Shown piece after piece: positions 16,398-25,576 of a DNA stretch of 64,000 bases (positions are counted from its first letter, which is position 1; each line of letters starts with the position of its first letter). The translations under genes and the position numbers were made by a program. The notes under the pieces were generated by a model. That model saw only the letters and a program-made list of their open reading frames with translations, did not search any database and was not told where the DNA came from. Source of the stretch: Minicystis rosea (GTDB lineage Bacteria > Myxococcota_A > Polyangia > Polyangiales > Polyangiaceae); NCBI GenBank assembly GCA_001931535.1, contig CP016211.1, positions 5,687,573-5,751,572 of the forward strand. The letters are read 5' to 3'.

Positions 16398-19096
16398 TGA
16401 AGCGCGTAGCCCCTCTGCTCCTCGCGCTGCTCCTCGGCGCACCCCGCCCGGCGCTGGCGCAGGCCCCGCCGCAGGACGGGCCGACGAACAACGCCGTCCC
16501 GCGCGGGGGCGCGGGCGCCATCATCAAGCAACAGGACGCGCCCCCGAGCGACGCCGGCAAAGGCGGCATCACCATGCCGCGGCCGCGCAACTACGCTCCT
16601 CCCGACTACCCGCCCGAGGCGCAGAAAGCCGGCCTCGAAGCGCAGGTCACCCTCTTTCTCGAGATCGACAAAGAGGGCAAGGTCCAGAAGGTCGAAGTGG
16701 CCGAGCCCGTCGGTCACGGCTTCGACGAGGCCGCCGTCGCCGCCGCGAAGAAGCTCGAGTTCGAGCCGGCCCGCAAAGCGGATGGGACGCCGTTCGCCGC
16801 CCGCATTCGTTATCGCTACTCGTTCACGCTCACAGAGGCTCCCGCCGAGCAGCAGAAGGCGCCGGCGAGCACGGGAGTCCTCTCGGGCCTCGTGCTCGCG
16901 TCCGGCGGTGACGCCGCCATCGCCGGCGCCAAGATCGTCCTCGGGCCGGGCAACCTGGAGACGACGACGGACGAGAAGGGTGCTTTTCGCGTAGCCGATC
17001 TCGCCCCCGGCAAATACACCGTCTCCGTGCGCGCGCCGGGCTATCAAGGCCTCGACGTCGCCGAGGAGATCTCCGCCGGTGAAGGCACGGAGATCAAATA
17101 TCGACTCCTCCCGAGCGGCGGCGCGCTCGAGGTCTCGGTCCGCGGCGAGCGCCCGCCCCGCGAGGTCGTCAAACGCACCCTCGAAGCGCGCGAGATCGCC
17201 CGCATCCCCGGCACCAACGGCGACGCCTTCCGCGCCATCCAGAACCTGCCCGGCGTGGCCCGCCCGCCCGGCGTCCTCGGCCTCCTCATCGTCCGCGGCT
17301 CGGCGCCGCAGGACACGCAGACCTTCGTCGACGGCACGCCGGTCCCGCTCATCTACCACTTCGGCGGCCTCTCCTCGGTCCTCCCCACCGAGCTCCTCGA
17401 CAAGATCGATTTCTATCCCGGCAACTTCAGCACCCAATTCGGACGCGTGCAGGGCGGCATCGTCGACGCCGGCCTCCGCAGCCCGAAGAGCGAGTATCAC
17501 GGCCTCGCCCAAATCGATCTCATCGACGCCCGCCTCATGTTCGAGGGGCCGATCCCGGGCCTCCCGGGGTGGACGTTCCTCGCGGCCGGCCGCCGCAGCT
17601 ACGTCGACGCCTGGCTCGGGCCCACGCTCAAGGCCGCGGGCGCGGGGGTGACGCAGGCGCCCGTCTATTACGATTACCAATTCATGATCGCGAACAACCC
17701 GACCCCCGACTCGTCCTTTCGAGTGACGTTCTTCGGGTCGGACGACGCGCTCCGCCTGCTCCTCGACACGCCCTCGGGCAACGATCCGGGCCTCACCGGC
17801 AAGGTCGGTCTGCACACCGCCTTCATGCGGCTCCAGACTCGATATCAGAACAACCTGTCGAACGGCGACAAGGTGAACGCGGTCGTCTCCTTCAACCGCG
17901 ACAACATCGATTTCGGGCTCTCCTCGCTCTACTTCCTCCTCGATCTGCGCAGCGTCAGCGGCCGCTTCGAGTACACGAAGAAGCTCACGAAGGGCATGGT
18001 CCTCGACGTCGGCGCCGACATGATCGTGTCCGCGTACGACGTCAACGTCCGCCTCCCCGCGCCGCCGGTGCCCGGGCAGCCGCCGCAAGGCCCCTTCTCC
18101 ACGCGCACACCCCTCGAGGAGCACCTCACCGGCACCACGCTTCAGCCGGCCATTTACGCCGAGATGGAGATCGCCCCCGATCCGCGCGTCCGCGTCGTCC
18201 CCGGCGTGCGCCTCGATTACTTCGGGGTCACGAAGGAGACGACCTTCTCCCCCCGCGTCACGGCCCGCTTCGACATCCACCCGGGTTACCCGCGGAGCAC
18301 GCTGAAGGGCGGCGTCGGCCTGTTCCACCAGCCGCCGCAGTTCCAAGAGGTGTCGAGCACCTTCGGCAACCCGAAGCTCGGCTCCAATCGGTCGATTCAA
18401 TACTCCCTCGGCTTCGAGCAGGAGGTCGCCCCCCAAATCACGGCCAGCGTGGAGGGCTTTTACAAGCAGCTCGACAACCTCGTGGTGGGCGCGGCCTCGC
18501 CCTCGGGCGCGGGCATCCAATACACCAACGACGGCGCCGGCTGGGTCGTCGGGTCCGAGTTCCTCCTCAAGTACAAGCCCAAGCGCGATAGCCGCTTCTT
18601 CGGCTGGATCGCCTATACGCTCTCGCGCAGCGTGCGCCGCGACGGGCCGAACGAGGAAGAGCACCTCTTCGCCTACGATCAAACGCACATCCTCACCATC
18701 CTCGGCAGCTACCAGATCGGCCATGGCTGGGAGATCGGCGGCCGCTTCCGCCTCGTCTCCGGCAACCTGGTGAGCCCGTACGTGTGCAACGCGTTTGCGG
18801 AGAGCTGCACGCAGAACCGCACCAATGCGCTCTTCAACGGCGCCTCCGGCGTCTACGTGCCCATCCCCCTCGCCGGGCCGGCCAGCGAGCGATTGCCTCT
18901 CTTCCACCAATTCGACATCCGCGTCGACAAGACGTGGCAATTCAGCCGCTGGAAGCTCTCGGCCTACCTCGACGTGCAGAACGCCTACAACCAGGCCAAC
19001 ATCGAGGCCATCGCCTACAACTACAACTACACGGCGCGCTCGTACGTCGCGGGCCTGCCCATCCTTCCCAGCTTCGGCGTGCGCGGAGATTTCTGA
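16397..19096 (+). CDS. TonB-dependent receptor with N-terminal TonB_C-like domain
   Basis: 899-aa outer-membrane receptor. Signal peptide at 1-22 (ends PALAQA). Residues about 62-145 look like the C-terminal periplasmic domain of TonB itself (YPPEAQKAGLEAQVTLFLEI, later FDEAAVAAAKKLEFEPA). Then a carboxypeptidase-regulatory-like/SpaA-type sandwich (about 158-235), a plug domain (about 262-370; LLIVRGSAPQDTQTFVDG) and a 22-strand-type beta-barrel ending in aromatic residues (FGVRGDF). Such receptors import large ligands using energy from TonB-ExbBD. The fused TonB_C domain is unusual. ATG 16397 shares its A with the stop of the ABC gene, so the two are translationally coupled. Confidence 0.88.
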   Translation: MKRVAPLLLALLLGAPRPALAQAPPQDGPTNNAVPRGGAGAIIKQQDAPPSDAGKGGITMPRPRNYAPPDYPPEAQKAGLEAQVTLFLEIDKEGKVQKVEVAEPVGHGFDEAAVAAAKKLEFEPARKADGTPFAARIRYRYSFTLTEAPAEQQKAPASTGVLSGLVLASGGDAAIAGAKIVLGPGNLETTTDEKGAFRVADLAPGKYTVSVRAPGYQGLDVAEEISAGEGTEIKYRLLPSGGALEVSVRGERPPREVVKRTLEAREIARIPGTNGDAFRAIQNLPGVARPPGVLGLLIVRGSAPQDTQTFVDGTPVPLIYHFGGLSSVLPTELLDKIDFYPGNFSTQFGRVQGGIVDAGLRSPKSEYHGLAQIDLIDARLMFEGPIPGLPGWTFLAAGRRSYVDAWLGPTLKAAGAGVTQAPVYYDYQFMIANNPTPDSSFRVTFFGSDDALRLLLDTPSGNDPGLTGKVGLHTAFMRLQTRYQNNLSNGDKVNAVVSFNRDNIDFGLSSLYFLLDLRSVSGRFEYTKKLTKGMVLDVGADMIVSAYDVNVRLPAPPVPGQPPQGPFSTRTPLEEHLTGTTLQPAIYAEMEIAPDPRVRVVPGVRLDYFGVTKETTFSPRVTARFDIHPGYPRSTLKGGVGLFHQPPQFQEVSSTFGNPKLGSNRSIQYSLGFEQEVAPQITASVEGFYKQLDNLVVGAASPSGAGIQYTNDGAGWVVGSEFLLKYKPKRDSRFFGWIAYTLSRSVRRDGPNEEEHLFAYDQTHILTILGSYQIGHGWEIGGRFRLVSGNLVSPYVCNAFAESCTQNRTNALFNGASGVYVPIPLAGPASERLPLFHQFDIRVDKTWQFSRWKLSAYLDVQNAYNQANIEAIAYNYNYTARSYVAGLPILPSFGVRGDF

Positions 19097-19097
19097 C

Positions 19098-20183
19098 ATG
19101 GGACATGCCCTCTCCAGAAACGCCGCCAAGAGGCCGCTGCGCCGCTTCGTCCTCGGCGCGCTCGCGCTCGCGCTCCTCGCTGGACCGACGGCGGCCTCGG
19201 GCTGCGCCGGCGGCTTCGCGCCCATCAGCCAGGTCGACGGCCTCCGCATCCTCTCCGTTCAAGCCGACAAGCCGTATGCCGATCCGGGTGACACGGTCAC
19301 GTTCCGGATGACGTACTCCGATCCTCCGGCCGGATCCCTGCCCCTCCAGATCCTTTGGCTGGGCGGCTGCGTGAACCCGCCGGGGGACGCGTACTACGGT
19401 TGTTATCAATCGCTCCAAGGCCTCTTCACGGGCGGCTTCGACCTCGACGATCTCCTCCAGAAAGGCCTCGTCGGCGTCGGCAAGACGTATTCGGTGAAGC
19501 TGCCCGAGACCATCATCTCGAGCCGCCCTCCGGCGCAGGGGGGCGCGCCGAGATATGGTGTCGCCTACGTCTTCTTCATGGCCTGCGCCGGCACGCTCGA
19601 GCCGATCCCGCTGGAAGGCACGGGCGCGGCCGAGTCGTTCCCCATCGGCTGCTTCGACGCGCAGCACCGCCGCCTCGGCGCCGAGCACTTCGTCCCCGGC
19701 TTCACGCAGGTCTACGCCTTCGAGGATCAGCGCCCCAACGAGAACCCCACCATCACGGGGATGACCAAGAACGGCGAAGCGCTGCCCGAGGACGACAGCC
19801 ACGCGCCCGACGTCGAGGCCTGCCCCGTCTCCGAAGAAGAACGCCTCGGCCCGCCGAGCTGCGGCAAGAAGGACGCGTTTCAGACCTGCCCGAGCTACGA
19901 CATCTCCATCACCGTTCCGGCCAACGTGGCTGAAGACGATCCTTCGAGCACATCGCCCGACGGCACGACGTTCAAAGAGACGGTCTGGGTCGATTACTTC
20001 GCCGATCGCGGCGACTTCGATGGCGACGCCCGCCTCGTGAGCGACGCCACCGAAGGCCAGCGCACCGACTTCGCGGTCACGTGGATCGCGCCGCCCGAGC
20101 CCGGCCCGGTCCGCATCTGGGCCGTGATCCACGACAACCGCGGCGGGCAGGACGTGATCGAGCGGGTCGTGAACGTGAAGTGA
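19098..20183 (+). CDS. Lipoprotein-like secreted protein coupled to the TonB receptor
   Basis: 361 aa, starting one base after the receptor's stop. A basic n-region (RNAAKRPLRRF) and hydrophobic core end at AASGCAGG, a plausible lipobox. The mature protein contains several cysteines and an immunoglobulin-like/beta-sandwich-style C-terminus (VTWIAPPEPGPVRIWAVIHD then a short terminal strand). I recognise no family. Tight linkage with the receptor suggests a surface or periplasmic partner, by analogy with other receptor-lipoprotein pairs; that role is inference. Confidence 0.75.
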   Translation: MGHALSRNAAKRPLRRFVLGALALALLAGPTAASGCAGGFAPISQVDGLRILSVQADKPYADPGDTVTFRMTYSDPPAGSLPLQILWLGGCVNPPGDAYYGCYQSLQGLFTGGFDLDDLLQKGLVGVGKTYSVKLPETIISSRPPAQGGAPRYGVAYVFFMACAGTLEPIPLEGTGAAESFPIGCFDAQHRRLGAEHFVPGFTQVYAFEDQRPNENPTITGMTKNGEALPEDDSHAPDVEACPVSEEERLGPPSCGKKDAFQTCPSYDISITVPANVAEDDPSSTSPDGTTFKETVWVDYFADRGDFDGDARLVSDATEGQRTDFAVTWIAPPEPGPVRIWAVIHDNRGGQDVIERVVNVK

Positions 20184-20201
20184 CGATCCGCGCTCCGCGC
20201 G

Positions 20202-20558
20202 TCACCCGCGCGCCGACTCCGTGCCTCGCTGCCAAGGCCAGCGACCTTCGATCTCGAGCTGCAAGGCCACGCTCAGGAAGGTCCGAATCAGCACGATGAG
20301 GCCGAGGATCACCACGTTTTGCAGCGTCGGCGCCACCACCACCGTACGGATGATGTCGCCCGCGACCAAGAGCTCGAGCCCGAGCAGGATGGATCGACCG
20401 AGGCTCTGCCGGAAGGTCCGATAAGCCTCCATCGGATCGCGCCCCGGCCGGCGCAGGCGGCCCACGATGGCCCCTATCGCGCCGACGAGGATCACCAGCA
20501 CACCCACCGAGTCGACGAACATGCCGACGACATCCATCACGGCACGAAACTGCAGCAT
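20202..20558 (-). CDS. DUF1622-type small inner-membrane protein
   Basis: 118 aa. ATG 20558 follows GAGGTAAC. Two or three hydrophobic helices: about 8-32 (VGMFVDSVGVLVILVGAIGA), about 55-80 (GRSILLGLELLVAGDIIRTV) and about 85-105 (VVILGLIVLIRTFLSVAL). The sequence ILLGLELLVAGDIIRTVVV is typical of the DUF1622 family of unknown function. Convergent with the lipoprotein gene ending at 20183; no obvious partner. Confidence 0.8.
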   Translation of the reverse strand: MLQFRAVMDVVGMFVDSVGVLVILVGAIGAIVGRLRRPGRDPMEAYRTFRQSLGRSILLGLELLVAGDIIRTVVVAPTLQNVVILGLIVLIRTFLSVALQLEIEGRWPWQRGTESARG

Positions 20559-20949
20559 CGTTACCTCGGCCAGGCGCCGAGCCGCGTGCACGCGCTCGGC
20601 GCCGGCATCGAAATGTGACCGATGAAGCTGCCATGCGCCCCGCCTCGTCGGTCGGCCTCCCTCCAAAGCTCATTTCCTGTATTCGCATGAAATTGCGCGA
20701 TCCCACACCGACGCGCGATGGCCAGAATCCGAGCACGCGGGCCACTTCTCGTCGGCACGACGAGCCCGCGCGTCCGATACCGATGCTCCGATACGACCCA
20801 TGAGAACGCCTGCCTCGTGGTCCCGTCCACGATTGCCACCCTCGTGAAACATCGGGCGCGCTCGCCGGTGCGTCACGCGGGTCCCCGCATACCCTCCTTC
20901 ACGCTATGGTGGCGACCTCGCCGGCGCGCATCCGACGACTCGAGACCTC
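20559..20949. other. Divergent intergenic region
   Basis: 391 bp between the DUF1622 gene (minus) and the adenosine deaminase gene (plus). Open frames here have the composition of shadows and no ribosome sites. It presumably holds divergent promoters, but I see no clear hexamers or repeats apart from two close copies of CCGATAC near 20780-20800. Confidence 0.4.
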
Positions 20950-21843
20950 ATGAGCACAGAGCCCCTCGCCGATCTCCACCGTCACCTCCGCCCGGCCACC
21001 GTGGCCGAGCTCGCGGCCCGCGCAGGCGTCGCCGTCCCGGCCGACCTCGTCTTTCATCGAGGCATGGGCCTCGAGGCCGCGCTCGCGCGCTTCGACTTCA
21101 CCCTCTCGCTCTTGCAAGAGCCCGCCGCCGTCCGCCGCATCGCCGCCGAGATGTGCGAGGACGCCGCGGCCGAGGGCGTGACGACGTTGGAGATTCGGTT
21201 CGCCCCCCAGCTCCATCGCGGCGCGCCCATCGAAGCCATCATCGATGCCGCGCTCGAAGGCGCGGCCGGCCGCGCCGGCATCCTTTTGTGCGGCCTCTAC
21301 GGTGAGCCGCCGTCGTTGCTCGCCAGCCTGGTTGCCGCCGCCGCGAGCCGTCCCGGCGTCGTCGGCATCGATCTCGCGGGCGGGCCCACGCCGGGGCACG
21401 ACTTCCGCCTGCACGATTATGCGGCTCCCTTTCAGCGCGCTGCCGAGATCGGTTTGGGTTGCACCGTGCATGCCGGCGAAGGTCGCCCTCCGCAGGAGAT
21501 CCGCGTCGCCGTCGAGACGCTCCTCGCTCAGCGCATCGGACATGGCACCACGCTCCTCGACGACGGCAGCGTCGTCGATCTGGTGGTGTCGCGCGGCGTG
21601 ATCATCGAAGCGTGCCCGACCAGCAACGTGCACACCGGCATCCTCGCGCACGTCACGGATCACCCGCTCCCCCGCTGGCTCGATGCGGGCGTGCGCGCCT
21701 GCGTGTGCGCGGACAACACGCTCCTCTCGAGCACCAACGCCCGCGCCGAGCTCGCCCACGCGGCCCGCATGCCGGGAATGACCGAGCAAAAGCTCGCCGC
21801 CGTGGTGGCGACCGGCCACGCAGGCGCCTTCCGGCGCGGCTGA
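20950..21843 (+). CDS. add: Adenosine deaminase family protein
   Basis: 297-aa metal-dependent hydrolase of the adenosine/adenine deaminase family. Family motifs are present in order: the zinc-binding HxH (DLHRHL, H10 and H12), the substrate/zinc HAGE (near residue 173), RIGHGT (near 195), CPTSN (near 222) and the Asp pair in CADN/T (near 256). It would deaminate adenosine (or adenine or a related purine) to inosine (hypoxanthine) in purine salvage. It is shorter than typical Add (about 330-340), so the exact substrate is open. It stands alone, just upstream of the MarR-regulated unit. Confidence 0.88.
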   Translation: MSTEPLADLHRHLRPATVAELAARAGVAVPADLVFHRGMGLEAALARFDFTLSLLQEPAAVRRIAAEMCEDAAAEGVTTLEIRFAPQLHRGAPIEAIIDAALEGAAGRAGILLCGLYGEPPSLLASLVAAAASRPGVVGIDLAGGPTPGHDFRLHDYAAPFQRAAEIGLGCTVHAGEGRPPQEIRVAVETLLAQRIGHGTTLLDDGSVVDLVVSRGVIIEACPTSNVHTGILAHVTDHPLPRWLDAGVRACVCADNTLLSSTNARAELAHAARMPGMTEQKLAAVVATGHAGAFRRG

Positions 21844-21887
21844 CGAGGCCCTCGGTCGGCCCGGCGTCCTGCGACGAATCGATTTCA

Positions 21888-21902
21888 TTGCATTGACAAA
21901 CA
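21888..21902 (+). promoter_or_regulatory. Candidate MarR operator copy 1
   Basis: TTGCATTGACAAACA, 33 nt before the MarR start. It matches 13 of 15 bases of the motif at 22411-22425, before the AhpD-like gene, and is followed by ACAATG, which with the upstream CATTG makes a dyad. The embedded TTGACA could also serve as a -35 box. Confidence 0.5.
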
Positions 21903-21934
21903 ACAATGGTCGCCTCATCCTCCGAGGCACCTCC

Positions 21935-22387
21935 ATGCGAGACCAGTTCGACGAAGGTGGCATCGTCCTCGAGAACGCGCTCGCCTTCTGGGCCAACCGC
22001 TTCTCCGAGGTGACCCGCCGCGGGATGTACCGGGCTTTCGCGGCCCACGGCGTCGAGCTCACGCCCGAGCAGTGGATGGTGCTGGTCCGCCTCTGGGAGC
22101 GCGACGGCCGCACCCAAAGCGATCTCGCCGCCGCCACCCACCGCGACGCCCCCACCTTGAGCCGCATCCTCGACTCGATGGCCAAGGCCGGCCTCGTCGC
22201 CCGCGCCGTCGACCCGAACGACGCCCGCGCCCGCCTCGCCGTCCTCACCCCGCGCGGCCGCGCCCTGAAAGCCACGCTGGTGCCCGTCGTCCGCGATCTC
22301 GTGGCCGGCTTCGAGGAGGACATTCCCGAGCGCGACCTCGAAATCACCCGGCGCACGCTGCGCCGCATCGTGGAGCGGAACGGGTAG
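21935..22387 (+). CDS. MarR-family transcriptional regulator
   Basis: 150-aa winged-helix regulator. The core reads LTPEQWMVLVRLWERDGRTQ, then SDLAAATHRDAPTLSRILDSM and LVARAVDPNDARARLAVLTP, matching MarR DNA-binding and wing segments. ATG 21935 is chosen because TCCGAGGCACC precedes it and the N-terminus then matches family length; an upstream ATG gives 14 extra residues. It lies 55 bp upstream of an AhpD-like gene in the same direction, and a shared motif occurs before both genes, suggesting autoregulation and control of the partner by a phenolic or oxidative ligand. Confidence 0.9.
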   Translation: MRDQFDEGGIVLENALAFWANRFSEVTRRGMYRAFAAHGVELTPEQWMVLVRLWERDGRTQSDLAAATHRDAPTLSRILDSMAKAGLVARAVDPNDARARLAVLTPRGRALKATLVPVVRDLVAGFEEDIPERDLEITRRTLRRIVERNG

Positions 22388-22410
22388 ACCTCTCTCTTTT
22401 TCCCAATTAC

Positions 22411-22425
22411 TTGCAATGACAATCA
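22411..22425 (+). promoter_or_regulatory. Candidate MarR operator copy 2
   Basis: TTGCAATGACAATCA, 18 nt before the AhpD-like start and near-identical to the motif upstream of marR (21888-21902). Confidence 0.5.
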
Positions 22426-22442
22426 TACCCTCGGAGACCTCC

Positions 22443-22988
22443 ATGACGAGCACCATCGACCGTGGATACCGTGACCTCGACGAGACCACCGCTCCCGACG
22501 CGGCGCGGCCCATCCTCACTGCCACGCGGGCGCAGTTCGGCTTCGTGCCCTCCGCCGTGGCCCGGCTCGTGGCGTCGCCCGCCCTCTTCGCGGCGTTCCG
22601 CAGCGCCACGAGCGCCTTCGACCGGACCTCGCTCGACACCGTGGAGCGCGAGGTCGTCATCATGGCCTATGCGCGCGAGGTCGGCTGTGATCTGTGCGTC
22701 GCCCTCCACACGGGCGAGCTCGCCAAGATCGGAAAGGCCTCGATCGCCGCGGCGCTCGCCGCCGGGGAGACGACGGGCGATCCTCGCCTCGACGCCCTCG
22801 CCCATTTCACCCGCGCGCTCGCGCAGACGCGCGGCGACGTCGATCTCGGCACCTGGGAATCGTTCCTCGCCGCCGGCTACACCCGAGCCCAAGCGCTCGA
22901 AGTCGTGCTCGGCGTGGGTGCTTATACGATGAGCACCTTTGCCAATCGCCTCACGGGCGCGCCCGTCGATCTCCCGAGCCACGCCTGA
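22443..22988 (+). CDS. Carboxymuconolactone decarboxylase / AhpD-like protein
   Basis: 181 aa. The central helix carries VEREVVIMAYAREVGCDLCV with CxxC (C82, C85) followed by H88, the redox-active centre of the AhpD-type alkylhydroperoxidase/CMD family. These proteins reduce peroxides or act as generic CMD-fold enzymes. GGAGACC precedes ATG 22443. Likely regulated by the adjacent MarR protein. Whether it belongs to the downstream RiPP cassette is uncertain, since 253 bp separate it from the radical SAM gene. Confidence 0.88.
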   Translation: MTSTIDRGYRDLDETTAPDAARPILTATRAQFGFVPSAVARLVASPALFAAFRSATSAFDRTSLDTVEREVVIMAYAREVGCDLCVALHTGELAKIGKASIAAALAAGETTGDPRLDALAHFTRALAQTRGDVDLGTWESFLAAGYTRAQALEVVLGVGAYTMSTFANRLTGAPVDLPSHA

Positions 22989-23241
22989 TCGGGTGGCCGA
23001 GCGCCGCAAAGCGCTCTCCCCATCGGGCCATCTCCCTCCTTCGGCCGCACGGGTGAGGGCGCGCCGTCGCGCAGCGAGAGACCAAGTTGTGCAAGGTCTG
23101 CTCGAATTGCGCACGAGCCCCACGCATCTCCGTCTCGGATTCACGGGTCCGGCGGCGCCGCACACTGGCACGAGGGCTGCCAAAGTCTCTGGAACGCCCC
23201 GCGCGAACATCGTTCGCCTGCGGGCCTTCCTTGGAGCCATC

Positions 23242-25164
23242 GTGAAAGATCGTGATCGATTGGATCGCCCCGACCGGCCGGAGGTCGAGGGCAACGCCGA
23301 TGTTCCGCCCCTTGGCATCGAGCCCGGAGACGCGCTGCTCATCGTGCCTCCGTGGGCCAATCTCCTGATGCCCTCGTTGGGTGTGCACGTGCTCCAAGCC
23401 TCCGCGCGCGAGGCCGGGCTCGCCGTCCGCGTGCTCTATGCCAACATCGCGCTCGCGAGCGTCATCGGCGAGAGTGCCTATGTCGAGCTGGCTTGTGGAT
23501 ACAACACCACGCCGGAGCTCATCGGCGAGCGCTTCTTCGCGCGCGCCGCCTTCGACAAGCCGCCGCTCGGCCTGCCGCCGGACGGCTCCGGCGACGACGC
23601 CTTCGTCGCGTCGATCCACACGTATGGTCTGTGCCGCCCGCTCTCCGAAGTGCGCGCCTGGGAAGAGCGGCTCACGCAATGGGTCGAGCCCATGGCCGAG
23701 GCCATTGCCGCGCTGGGCTTTCCCATCGTGGGCGCGTCGACCACCTTCGAGCAAACCGCGTCCAGCATCGCGCTCCTCCGGGCCATCAAGCGAAAGCGGC
23801 CGGAGACCATCACCATGCTCGGCGGCGCCAACTGCGAAGGCCCGATGGCCGAAGGCATCCTCTCGACGGGCGCGGACATCGATTACGTGTTCTCGGGCGA
23901 GAGCGAGACGTCCTTCGTCGAGCACGTGCGCGCCATCCGCGCCGGCGCCCGCCCCGCGGACCGCCTCGTGAAGAACCCGATCCGAAGCGACATGGATGCG
24001 CTGCCGCGCCCCGATTACCAAGAGTTCTTCGCGCAGCGCAAAGCCTTCCTCCCGAGCTCCGCGCACCCGCCGGAGGACGCTTGGCTCCTCTACGAATCGA
24101 GCCGCGGCTGCTGGTGGGGAGAGAAGCAACACTGCACCTTCTGCGGGCTCAACGGCCTCGGGATGCGCTTCCGGGAGAAGAGCGCCGACAAGGTCATCGG
24201 CGATCTGCGCGCGCTCGTGGCCGCGCACCCGACGAAGAAGATCTGGCTCACGGACAACATCATGCCGCAAAGCTACTTCCGCACGGTGCTGCCGCGGCTC
24301 GCCGCCGAGGCACCGGGGCTCGAGCTCTTCTACGAAGAGAAGGCGAACTTGAGCCTCGACAAGGTCCTTTCGTTGCGCGACGCCGGCGTGGTCGAGATCC
24401 AACCCGGCATCGAGGCCCTCTCGACACCGCTGCTCGATCGCATGAACAAGGGCGTCTCCGCCGCGCAGAACATCGCCTTGCTGCGCTACATCCGCGCGGC
24501 CGGGATGATGGTCGCCTGGAACATCATCTATGGATTCCCCGGCGACGCGGCCAGCGACTACGAAGAGACGCTCGCCCTCCTGCCGCTGATTCGGCACCTG
24601 CACCCGCCGCAGACGCTCGGGCGGCTGCGCATCGATCGCTTCGCGCCCTATCACGAGCGCGCCGCCGAGCACGGGATTCGCGACGTCGCGCCCTTCGCCT
24701 CCTATGGCGCGGTGTTCCCCGAAGGCGCCGACCTCGACCATCTAGCCTTCTATTTCACGGGCGAGTACGCGAGCGGCCTCGATGATCGCGACGATCTGAT
24801 CACCGGCATGAGCGACGCCGTCGAGGCTTGGCGCGCCGCGTGGAAAGCGCCGCCGAAGGACATCCCCGTGCTGTCCGTGACTCGCGCCCGCGAGGGGCTC
24901 TACATCCTCGTCGACACGCGCGGCCTGCCCGGGGCGCCCCAGGTCGGCTTCCTCGACGAGAGCAAGGCCGCCGCCGTCCTCACGGGCTCGCGCGCAGCCG
25001 CCGGCGCGCCCACCGCGGACATGCAATGGGCGCTGGCGCGACGATACGCCGTCACCCTCGACAATCGCCATGTGCCGCTCGCCGTCGCCGAGCCCGCCCT
25101 GCTTCGCCACTTCGAAGCGCAGGCCAAGAGCCGCCGCCTCCCCCTTCTCGACACCGGCACCTGA
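23242..25164 (+). CDS. B12-binding radical SAM RiPP maturation enzyme (C-methyltransferase type)
   Basis: 640 aa. GTG 23242 follows GGAG. The N-terminal half (about 20-230) is a cobalamin-binding-like fold of the RiPP maturation radical SAM family (ALLIVPPWANLLMPSLGVHV; IVGASTTFEQTASSIALL; MLGGANCEGPMAEGIL). The radical SAM core follows with a 4Fe4S motif of spacing C-x7-C-x2-C: C290, C298, C301 within SSRGCWWGEKQHCTFCG. Strand/loop signatures include WLTDNIMPQ and IQPGIEALSTPLLDRMNKG. The family (TIGR03975-like) is expected to modify ribosomal peptides, probably by C-methylation at unactivated carbons. A PqqD-like gene and a 50-codon peptide gene follow within 420 bp, supporting a RiPP role. 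Confidence 0.9.
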   Translation: MKDRDRLDRPDRPEVEGNADVPPLGIEPGDALLIVPPWANLLMPSLGVHVLQASAREAGLAVRVLYANIALASVIGESAYVELACGYNTTPELIGERFFARAAFDKPPLGLPPDGSGDDAFVASIHTYGLCRPLSEVRAWEERLTQWVEPMAEAIAALGFPIVGASTTFEQTASSIALLRAIKRKRPETITMLGGANCEGPMAEGILSTGADIDYVFSGESETSFVEHVRAIRAGARPADRLVKNPIRSDMDALPRPDYQEFFAQRKAFLPSSAHPPEDAWLLYESSRGCWWGEKQHCTFCGLNGLGMRFREKSADKVIGDLRALVAAHPTKKIWLTDNIMPQSYFRTVLPRLAAEAPGLELFYEEKANLSLDKVLSLRDAGVVEIQPGIEALSTPLLDRMNKGVSAAQNIALLRYIRAAGMMVAWNIIYGFPGDAASDYEETLALLPLIRHLHPPQTLGRLRIDRFAPYHERAAEHGIRDVAPFASYGAVFPEGADLDHLAFYFTGEYASGLDDRDDLITGMSDAVEAWRAAWKAPPKDIPVLSVTRAREGLYILVDTRGLPGAPQVGFLDESKAAAVLTGSRAAAGAPTADMQWALARRYAVTLDNRHVPLAVAEPALLRHFEAQAKSRRLPLLDTGT

Positions 25165-25185
25165 AGACCACGCGGAGAACCTCTC

Positions 25186-25494
25186 ATGTCCGAAACCATC
25201 GTAGCGCCTCGCATCGAGGCGACGGCGCCCGCCTACACCGCGCGCGCCGATCTCAGCACCACGGTCCAAGACGGCGAGGCCGTCGTCGTCGACCTGCGCG
25301 AGAATGCCTATTTCACGCTGAGCCCGACAGCCACGCTGGTGTGGGTCGCGCTCTCGGCGGGCCAAGGCCTCTCCGCCGCGGTGGATGACATCGTCTCCCG
25401 CTTCGACGTCGATCCGGCCCAGGCGCGCGCCGACGCCGAGGAGTTCGCCGACACCTTGCTGCAACAAGGCCTCCTCGTCTCCCAAGGCGCTTGA
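25186..25494 (+). CDS. PqqD-like peptide-binding chaperone (RRE)
   Basis: 102 aa, starting 21 bp after the radical SAM gene with CGGAGAA before the ATG. The fold signature is that of PqqD/RiPP recognition elements: a strand-rich N-terminus (VVVDLRENAYFTLSPTATLV) followed by three helices (AAVDDIVSRFDVDPAQARAD; EEFADTLLQQGLL). Such proteins bind the leader of the precursor peptide and present it to the radical SAM enzyme. Confidence 0.85.
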   Translation: MSETIVAPRIEATAPAYTARADLSTTVQDGEAVVVDLRENAYFTLSPTATLVWVALSAGQGLSAAVDDIVSRFDVDPAQARADAEEFADTLLQQGLLVSQGA

Positions 25495-25576
25495 TCGGAG
25501 AGGCCGATTCGACACCCGCCCCCAGATTCCACCGTTCGTCATTCCAAACCACGTTCACAAGAAAAGGAGATCCATC

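Noticed and set aside
20559..20949. Small ORFs between DUF1622 and adenosine deaminase genes
   Set aside because: No ribosome sites or family features, and they overlap each other on both strands.
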